DNA of 10,212 bases, from contig UQYT01000056.1 of assembly GCA_900545405.1 (NCBI GenBank), positions 1-10,212 of the forward strand, written 5' to 3'. Positions 5,813 through 10,212 of the stretch are shown piece after piece (position 1 is the stretch's first letter; every line of letters begins with the position of its first letter). The translations under genes were made by a program, and so were the position numbers. This DNA comes from an uncultured Eubacteriales bacterium. Its GTDB lineage: Bacteria; Bacillota; Clostridia; Oscillospirales; Oscillospiraceae. The notes under the pieces were generated by a model that searched no databases, was not told where the DNA came from, and saw only the letters and a list, made by a program, of their open reading frames with translations.

Positions 5813-8154
5813 GCTGCATTTCCTCCTTTTATTTCGTTCGGTTTTGTGGTCATAAGTCGGTACATTTCGGTGTCCTTGGGGAACCTATCCACAAACGGCA
5901 CAATGACGTTGCCGTAGAACAGCAGCCCCTCGCCCTCGTTAGCCTGGGTGACGTAGCTGAGCTGATGCGGCGAGATGTTGAGCTTTTGCGCAAGTATCTG
6001 CCGGTCGCCGCTGGCCTGGTTGAGCATACAGATATAGTCCGAGTTTTCGAGTATGTTTTCAATTTCCGGAGAGGCCAAAAGGTCTTTCACGTTCTGCGTT
6101 ATGCCCGTCGGCACGCCGCCCCATTTGCGAAAGCGCTTCCATATCTCCACGCTCCACGCGGCCAGCTCGCCGCGGAGCAGCAGGTGGAACTCATCGACGT
6201 AATAGCGCGTGGTCCTGCCCGCCTCGCGGTTGCGAGTGACCCTGTTCCAGACTTGGTCTTGTACGACCAACATACCGAGCTGCTTTAACTGCTTGCCCAA
6301 CTCCTTGATGTCGTAGCAGACGACGCGGTTGTCGATGTCCACGTTCGTCCTGTGATTGAACACGTTGAGCGATCCGGTGACGTAGATCTCAAGCGCTGTC
6401 GCCAGAAACTGCGCCTCCTTCTCGTCCTGCGCCCGGAGGCAGTCGTAGAGGTCTTGGAGTATGGGCATATTCTCTGGCTTCGGGTCTGCGAGGTAGTTCC
6501 GGTAGACGAGCCTGACGCAGCGGTCAATGATGGTCTTTTCCACAGGCTTGAGGCCCTCCTTTGCCCCGACGACGATGTCGCAGAATGAGAGTATGAAGTC
6601 CACCTTGAGCGACAGGGGGTTGTCGTCGTCGGAGTAGTCCAGGTTCAAGTCCATCGGGTTCACATACTGCTTCGAGGTCGGCGAGATTTTGATGACCTGC
6701 CCGTGCAGACGCCGCACCAGCGGCCAATACTCGGCCTCGGGGTCGCAGATGATGATGTCGTCATTCGTGAGCAGATAGACGCTGAACATTTCACGTTTGG
6801 CGGAAAAGCTCTTGCCGGAGCCGGGGACGCCCAGGATAAGGCCGTTGGGGTTCTTTTGTCTCAGCCGGTCTACCATGATGAGGTTGCCGCTGAGGGCGTT
6901 CACTCCACAATAGAAAGCGCCCGCGCCGCGCTGGAACAGCTCCTGCGTGGTGAAAGGCACAAAAATAGCGAGGCTCGACGTGGTCAGGCCTCGCTGTATC
7001 TCTATGCGGTTCATTCCCAGCGGGAGCAGGGACATGAGCCCGTTCTCCTGCTGGAAGTCCAGGCTGACGAGCTGGCAGTTGTGCTTCTGCGCGATGCCCT
7101 TGGCCTGCAGCACCGTGTCCTTGAGTTTCGGCAAGGTGTTTGCCGTGTTGAGCACGGTGAAGGTGAGCAGGAACATCCTCTCGTTGCGGCTTTGCAGCTC
7201 CTGCAAGAGCTTCTGCGCCTCGCTGCCGTAGGTTGAGAGGTCAGAGGGCAGGATGTCCATGTCGTAGCCGGCGCGGACCGCCTTCTTCTGCTCCTGTATC
7301 TTTGTCGCGTTCAGCTCGGTCAATTTCCTCTTGACCGTTTTTATGGCTTTCATCTGGTCGAGGGGCTTGACGTACATACCTATGACGAGCGAGCTGTCCA
7401 TCTCGAGGAAGTCCGCGAGCAGCCGGTCATTGAGCTCCGGCGCGATGATGTTGAGGAAGGACACGGAGCCGTATTTCGCGCCCATGCGGAAGTGGCGGCT
7501 GGACGCGAACGCAAAGCTGCTTGGCGCGATGAAGTCCTTCACAGACATACCGCTGGGCGCGAGCTGCTTCCAGTCGAACTTGAACTGCTCCTGCCCGTCG
7601 ATGTGGAAGATGCCGTGCATCAGGGCAAGGCGGGCTTTGCCGTCCAGAGGCTCGGCCTTGACGCCGAGCTTGCGGAAGTTGTTGAGGATGTCCAGCTCAA
7701 GGCGCTCAAGCCGGGGCTTCGCGGTCTTGCAGCTCTCGGCCTCGATGCCGAAGGTCAGGTACTTGCTCTTGACGAGGCCGTTGTTGCCGCGCTCGAGCTG
7801 GTTTTGGAGCATCTGCGAATACTCGATGCGCAGGCTGTCGTCGGCGTCGCCGCGCAGGGGGATGACGATGCGCTCGCGGTAGGTCTCCTTGTTAGCGGAC
7901 GAGTTGACGAACGAAAGCTGAAAGCGCACCGAGGCGTCGAAGTAGTTGAGGAACTCGCACCAGCCGTCAAAGATGGCGTCCTTGTCCTCACTTTGGCTCA
8001 ACTGGTAGTTAATGTCCTGGAACGCTATGGTCTTGGAATAAAAATTGCCCTCTACGCGGCAGATACCGTCGGGGAACATTCTCTCGAACGGTATGCTGTC
8101 CTGCGCGGAGAGCACGTTCGCCGGGCGCTTTGCGGCGGCGATGGCCGCGCGCAC
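5809..8154 (-). CDS. virB4: VirB4-family conjugation ATPase
   Basis: 781 residues if started at the GTG 8154-8152. VirB4 ATPases sit on the cytoplasmic face of the type IV secretion channel and power assembly and DNA passage. The Walker A motif GVPGSGKS is at residues 442-449, a Walker B-like RYYVDEFHLLL holds Asp654-Glu655, and GITQNVKDLL follows near 684-693. The N-terminal region IPFERMFPDGICRVEGNFYSKT is typical of the Clostridia ICE VirB4 group. The start is doubtful: in-frame sequence upstream encodes KLNRSQRREV, which resembles the normal N-terminus of relatives, yet no ATG, GTG or TTG occurs between the stop at 8214-8212 and the GTG. GGGAGG (8208-8203) precedes an in-frame ATA (8199-8197). 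The gene overlaps the next one as ATGA. The family call is very secure. Confidence 0.95.
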   Translation of the reverse strand: MRAAIAAAKRPANVLSAQDSIPFERMFPDGICRVEGNFYSKTIAFQDINYQLSQSEDKDAIFDGWCEFLNYFDASVRFQLSFVNSSANKETYRERIVIPLRGDADDSLRIEYSQMLQNQLERGNNGLVKSKYLTFGIEAESCKTAKPRLERLELDILNNFRKLGVKAEPLDGKARLALMHGIFHIDGQEQFKFDWKQLAPSGMSVKDFIAPSSFAFASSRHFRMGAKYGSVSFLNIIAPELNDRLLADFLEMDSSLVIGMYVKPLDQMKAIKTVKRKLTELNATKIQEQKKAVRAGYDMDILPSDLSTYGSEAQKLLQELQSRNERMFLLTFTVLNTANTLPKLKDTVLQAKGIAQKHNCQLVSLDFQQENGLMSLLPLGMNRIEIQRGLTTSSLAIFVPFTTQELFQRGAGAFYCGVNALSGNLIMVDRLRQKNPNGLILGVPGSGKSFSAKREMFSVYLLTNDDIIICDPEAEYWPLVRRLHGQVIKISPTSKQYVNPMDLNLDYSDDDNPLSLKVDFILSFCDIVVGAKEGLKPVEKTIIDRCVRLVYRNYLADPKPENMPILQDLYDCLRAQDEKEAQFLATALEIYVTGSLNVFNHRTNVDIDNRVVCYDIKELGKQLKQLGMLVVQDQVWNRVTRNREAGRTTRYYVDEFHLLLRGELAAWSVEIWKRFRKWGGVPTGITQNVKDLLASPEIENILENSDYICMLNQASGDRQILAQKLNISPHQLSYVTQANEGEGLLFYGNVIVPFVDRFPKDTEMYRLMTTKPNEIKGGNAA

Positions 8155-8173
8155 TTCCCGGCGCTGGGAACGG

Positions 8174-8545
8174 TTAAGTTTTGCGGTGGACGATTCTATG
8201 CACCTCCCGGTCTAGCTCGTCCTGCTTCTCAAGGGCCGCATAGAAGTTATTCGTCATGTAAGGCCGCTGCTTGGGGCGTATAAAGCACGCCCGGACGAAG
8301 TACAGCAGGCACTTCTCCAGCGGCAGGCCGTTTCGTTCATACAACGCGAACAGAAAGAACGGCATCATGACGACGATCATGCAGATGGCCGCCGACGAGT
8401 TCCCCAGCGGCCCTTTGAGCAGGAAAAATAGCGGAACCCCAACGAGCGCCCCGCCGCCGAAGCAGACGAGCTGGCGCTTCGTGAGATTGAACAGAAACTT
8501 GGTCTTGACCCTCGTGAGGTCTTTGGGTACGGGTATGTATGGCAT
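8174..8545 (-). CDS. prgI: PrgI family inner-membrane protein (VirB3-like)
   Basis: 123 residues with ATG at 8545-8543 and AAAGGAG about 8 nt upstream. The N-terminal MPYIPVPKDLTRVKTKFLF and FNLTKRQLVCFGGG are typical of PrgI. Two membrane helices follow at about residues 26-45 and 50-69, then a cytoplasmic tail with NGLPLEKCLLYFVRACFIRPKQRPY. PrgI-type proteins take the VirB3 position and normally lie directly before virB4, as here. Its 3' end overlaps the open upstream part of the virB4 frame, so translation is probably coupled. Its Shine-Dalgarno lies right after the stop of the virB6-tail remnant, which looks like the ancestral virB6-prgI junction. Confidence 0.92.
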   Translation of the reverse strand: MPYIPVPKDLTRVKTKFLFNLTKRQLVCFGGGALVGVPLFFLLKGPLGNSSAAICMIVVMMPFFLFALYERNGLPLEKCLLYFVRACFIRPKQRPYMTNNFYAALEKQDELDREVHRIVHRKT

Positions 8546-8566
8546 TGTAAATGCTCCTTTCGTTTC

Positions 8567-8785
8567 TTAATGCGCGGCAAAGATGCTCCGCGCCATGCTT
8601 GAGGTCTTGAACAGCGTAAAGCAGAGCAGAATCGTGTAGCCCATGCAAGTCCAGATGGCCTTGGAAACCTCCTCGTCGAGCGCAATGTTCTGTACCAGCA
8701 CGGCGCAGATGGCTACTCAGACGATGATGAGGAAGGCTTGGTACGCGAGGGCCAAGAGGCGTCTGAGGTAGTTCTGGCCCATGCC
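8567..8785 (-). pseudogene. Decayed duplicate of the virB6/trbL C-terminal end
   Basis: Reading 8785 to 8567 gives 72 codons that align without gaps to the end of the virB6 gene at 10191-9973: GMGQNYLRRLLALAYQAFLII, a stop, then VAICAVLVQNIALDEEVSKA and a shared ending SSMARSIFAAH. By hand count 27 of 219 bases differ, about 88% identity. The in-frame TGA (8720-8718) stands where the other copy has TGC for Cys. Similarity ends abruptly at 8786. No Shine-Dalgarno precedes its only ATG, so it cannot make a channel protein. The retained stop codon sits just ahead of the prgI ribosome site, so this is probably the original virB6 end, displaced when the SpoVG/toxin-antitoxin segment arrived with a new tail. 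Confidence 0.88.
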
Positions 8786-8835
8786 TCTATCTGCCGCCAA
8801 AAACGACGCAGAGCAAAACAGAAGCACAAGCGCGT

Positions 8836-8862
8836 AAGCCGGACGAAAGTCCGGCTTTTTTT
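8836..8862 (+). terminator. Intrinsic terminator reading rightward (+ strand)
   Basis: A perfect 9-bp stem, AAGCCGGAC (8836-8844) with GTCCGGCTT (8849-8857), closes a GAAA tetraloop, followed by a T-run ending at 8862. The T-run is on the plus strand only, so it would stop antisense transcription entering from the left. Flanking AAGCGCG (8828-8834) and CGCGGCTT (8866-8873) can pair around it with one bulge. I see no convincing plus-strand gene for it to serve; it may be a relic carried with the inserted segment. Confidence 0.65.
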
Positions 8863-8876
8863 ATGCGCGGCTTAAC

Positions 8877-8907
8877 AAAAAACGCCCTTCCATTGGAAAG
8901 GCGTTTT
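8877..8907 (-). terminator. Intrinsic terminator of the toxin-antitoxin module
   Basis: A 13-bp stem (8907-8895 with 8891-8879) with one G-U pair on the minus strand and a 3-base loop is followed by a T-run ending at 8877. It starts three bases after the toxin stop codon. It would end the toxin-antitoxin transcript and limit read-through into prgI-virB4. Confidence 0.9.
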
Positions 8908-8909
8908 AC

Positions 8910-9236
8910 TCATTCGTTTTCTTCTTTTAGGAGCCTCTTGAACAGGCTCGGATAGTTGCTGGCTCCGTGTGCTATGTGGTAGACAAAGACATTGTCCAGA
9001 ACCACGCGGTATACGCAGATGTACTTTCCGGCAATGACATAGCGGTAGCCGCCGAGCCTAAGCTCCTTGTCCCGAGGGATGTGTCCCGAAAGCGGGAACA
9101 GCTCAAGACGAGACAGCGTGTCCAGGATGAGATTTGTTATCTTTCGGGCCGAGTTTGGCCCCACAAGATTCAAATGCAAGAGCGCTATCTCCTCAAGCTC
9201 TCGCTGCGCTGGCTCAAGAATGATAAGCTTAGCCAC
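8910..9236 (-). CDS. ParE/RelE-family toxin
   Basis: 108 residues with a GTG start at 9236-9234 that overlaps the antitoxin stop by 8 bases. The N-terminal LIILEPAQRELEEIALLHL, the central ARKITNLILDTLSRLELFPLSG, and a C-terminal strand block with GGYRYVIAGKYICVYRVV and VFVYHIAHG follow the RelE/ParE fold in order and length. ParE members poison DNA gyrase and RelE members cut mRNA on the ribosome; the helical N-terminus and YRVV...VYHI pattern lean towards ParE, but this is not decisive. The pair is ordered antitoxin first, as is usual. It has its own promoter and terminator and sits inside the transfer region, where it would favour retention of the element. Confidence 0.88.
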   Translation of the reverse strand: MAKLIILEPAQRELEEIALLHLNLVGPNSARKITNLILDTLSRLELFPLSGHIPRDKELRLGGYRYVIAGKYICVYRVVLDNVFVYHIAHGASNYPSLFKRLLKEENE

Positions 9237-9495
9237 CCTGATAGATCGCCTCCAGCCGATTTCTGGATTCCTCCAGTGTGTAAGTCGGCGCTCCGGTAAG
9301 CCGGGCTTGCTCAGCCGCTTCCAGCTTTGCGCGCAGCTTCAGCGTCTCCTCACGCTGCTCGAAGGCCTCGATACTCATGACGACCAGATCTCCCTCGCCG
9401 TTTTTAGTGATGTAGATGGGCTCCGCCTCCGCGTGGGCAAGGTCGGATATTGTGCCATAGTCGTTGCGCAACGCCGTGGACGACTTAATAATCAT
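9229..9495 (-). CDS. Phd/YefM-family antitoxin
   Basis: 88 residues from ATG 9495-9493, chosen because GGAGG lies 8 nt upstream; an in-frame ATG six codons earlier would include the Shine-Dalgarno itself. The N-terminal half is Phd/YefM-like: SSTALRNDYGTISDLAHAEA, then PIYITKNGEGDLVVMSIEAF, a fold that dimerises and binds the operator. The C-terminal half (EQREETLKLRAKLEAAEQARL and onward) is the charged segment that would wrap the toxin. It would neutralise the toxin and repress its own promoter. The family call is firm. Confidence 0.9.
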   Translation of the reverse strand: MIIKSSTALRNDYGTISDLAHAEAEPIYITKNGEGDLVVMSIEAFEQREETLKLRAKLEAAEQARLTGAPTYTLEESRNRLEAIYQGG

Positions 9496-9513
9496 GCTTC
9501 GCACCTCCTGCAT

Positions 9514-9543
9514 ATAATTCTACGATTATTCTACAAGAATTAT
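9514..9543. promoter_or_regulatory. Inverted-repeat operator of the toxin-antitoxin module
   Basis: ATAATTCT (9514-9521) and AGAATTAT (9536-9543) form a perfect 8-bp inverted repeat around 14 bases, and a related TTATTCTAC half-site lies between them. It covers the -10 box and the likely transcription start, a normal place for Phd-type conditional repression. Protein binding is inferred. Confidence 0.6.
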
Positions 9544-9556
9544 TCACAGATTGCAA
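9528..9556 (-). promoter_or_regulatory. Promoter of the Phd/ParE module
   Basis: On the minus strand TTGCAA (9556-9551) and TAGAAT (9533-9528) are 17 bases apart, each box with a single mismatch to the sigma-A consensus. The start would fall near 9521, giving a leader of about 26 bases before the antitoxin ATG. The -35 lies 18 bases beyond the SpoVG stop codon. Confidence 0.7.
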
Positions 9557-9573
9557 GAGGGAGCCGCATCGCA

Positions 9574-9954
9574 TCAGCGCGTCTCCACATTTCTGCTCTT
9601 ATAGCCCTCGTGGACTCTGCCGGGCTTCGCCTGCGTGTCACGCATGGCGCTGAGCACTGAGCCACGGCTCTGGTCTCTCTGAGCCGTGCGCTCGTACTCG
9701 CCGAGAACCGCTGCGTTGATGGCTTGGCGCATTTCCGCGGTGGTGGGGAAGCAGATGTCGTGGTATTCGCCCTTCGCGTCCTTTCGCTGTGGCATCGACA
9801 CGAAGGTGCCGTTCTTGCCGTCACGAATTTGAATGCCGCAAACGGCGAAGCAGCCGCCGAGTGTCACGCTGGCTGTCGCCAACAGGTTTTTGCTGTTCTG
9901 CACGGGGAAGACCTTTACGGTCATGTCCATCGCGCCGGTGTTATTTTCATTCAA
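9574..9954 (-). CDS. SpoVG-family nucleic-acid-binding protein
   Basis: 126 residues. The start is TTG at 9954-9952 with AGGAGG about 8 nt upstream; the ATG visible two bases downstream is out of frame. The core (about 9-85) shows the SpoVG pattern: MTVKVFPVQNSKNLLATASV, FAVCGIQIRDGKNGTFVSMP, and DICFPTTAEMRQAINAAVL. The last 40 residues are a polar, charged tail ending SRNVETR that goes beyond typical short SpoVG. SpoVG proteins bind DNA or RNA and tune gene expression. This copy follows virB6 by only 18 bases and is probably cotranscribed with it. Its target on the element is unknown. Confidence 0.88.
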   Translation of the reverse strand: MNENNTGAMDMTVKVFPVQNSKNLLATASVTLGGCFAVCGIQIRDGKNGTFVSMPQRKDAKGEYHDICFPTTAEMRQAINAAVLGEYERTAQRDQSRGSVLSAMRDTQAKPGRVHEGYKSRNVETR

Positions 9955-9972
9955 GTGAGATTCCTCCTTTCC

Positions 9973-10191
9973 TTAATGTGCTGCAAAGATGCTCCGCGCC
10001 ATGCTGCTGGTTTTGAACAGCGTAAAGCAGAGCAGCACCGTGTAGCCCATGCACGTCCAGATGGCCTTGGATACGTCCTCATCCAGCGCTATATTCCGCA
10101 CCAGCACGGCGTAGATGGCCACGCAGACAATGATTAAGAAGGCCTGGAACGCGAGGGCAAAGAGGCTTCTGAGGTAGTTCTGGCCCATGCC
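9973..10191 (-). repeat. Intact copy of the 219-bp virB6-tail direct repeat
   Basis: This is the intact partner of 8567-8785, in the same orientation and without gaps, about 88% identical by hand count. The pair frames a segment of about 1.19 kb holding SpoVG and the Phd/ParE module. Similarity stops at 10191/8785, inside the codon run for GMGQNYL. Confidence 0.9.
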
Positions 10192-10212
10192 GCCCCACTC
10201 GCGGCCCATCAT
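9973..10212 (-). CDS. VirB6/TrbL-like conjugation channel protein, C-terminal part only
   Basis: The visible 79 residues continue an open frame from beyond the window; the leading MMGREWGGMGQNYLR is internal, not a start. Two hydrophobic helices (FALAFQAFLIIVCVAIYAVL and AIWTCMGYTVLLCFTLF) precede the end SSMARSIFAAH. This matches the end of the large multi-helix VirB6/TrbL-like proteins encoded just before prgI in Clostridia ICEs, which form part of the inner-membrane channel. The same tail recurs, damaged, at 8785-8567. SpoVG follows 18 bases after the stop codon. Confidence 0.8.
   Translation of the reverse strand: MMGREWGGMGQNYLRSLFALAFQAFLIIVCVAIYAVLVRNIALDEDVSKAIWTCMGYTVLLCFTLFKTSSMARSIFAAH

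Noticed and set aside
7492..8283. Long plus-strand open frame (263 codons) opposite virB4 and prgI
   Set aside because: It is a mirror of GC-rich coding sequence: no family match by eye and no convincing ribosome site, while the opposite strand encodes clear VirB4 motifs.
8781..8837. Plus-strand 18-codon frame ending just before the rightward terminator
   Set aside because: Too short, begins inside the virB6 remnant and lacks a Shine-Dalgarno; treated as chance.
8786..8860. Hydrophobic in-frame extension upstream of the virB6 remnant (ALVLLFCSASFLAAD)
   Set aside because: It does not match the corresponding part of the intact copy and part of it is the hairpin sequence, so it is more likely junction DNA than a coding fragment.

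Overview
The window is a stretch of an integrative conjugative element (ICE) from a GC-rich, Gram-positive gut-type Bacillota (Clostridia, plausibly Oscillospiraceae or Lachnospiraceae). The type IV secretion proteins belong to the families seen in Tn1549/CTn-like elements: a VirB6/TrbL tail, PrgI, VirB4, a CD1108-like NlpC/P60 protein, DUF4315, DUF4366 and TopB. Nearly every gene has a strong GGAGG-type ribosome binding site, and TTG and GTG starts are common. All genes lie on the minus strand, so transcription runs from high to low coordinates.

Layout in transcription order: the C-terminal end of a VirB6/TrbL-like channel protein (10212-9973, cut by the window edge); a SpoVG-family gene (9954-9574); a Phd/YefM-ParE toxin-antitoxin module with its own promoter, inverted-repeat operator and terminator (9556-8877); a decayed second copy of the virB6 tail carrying an in-frame stop (8785-8567); prgI (8545-8174); virB4 (8154-5809, true start probably further upstream); a BRO/KilAC-type phage antirepressor-like gene (5812-5087); a membrane-anchored NlpC/P60 hydrolase (5109-3754); DUF4315 (3740-3537); DUF4366 (3547-2828); a small Cys-rich protein (2831-2646); an XRE regulator plus nucleotidyltransferase pair with its own consensus promoter/operator and terminator (2649-1222); and topoisomerase III (1199-1, cut by the window edge).

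The transfer core (VirB6, PrgI, VirB4, NlpC/P60, DUF4315/DUF4366) would build the mating channel and open the cell wall. TopB probably handles DNA during transfer or maintenance. From prgI to the Cys-rich gene the genes are packed with short gaps or overlaps and look translationally coupled. Two self-contained modules interrupt this core: Phd/ParE, and XRE/nucleotidyltransferase. Each brings its own promoter, operator and terminator, and in the rows I counted the XRE/nucleotidyltransferase region is more AT-rich than the core. They look like acquired stability or defence cargo.

The two most notable points are (1) the XRE-nucleotidyltransferase pair, a candidate AbiE/type IV-like toxin-antitoxin or defence unit under a perfect TTGACA-17-TATAAT promoter that overlaps a 10-bp palindrome, and (2) the 219-bp virB6-tail duplication (about 88% identical by hand count) flanking the SpoVG/toxin-antitoxin segment, which records how that segment entered the operon.
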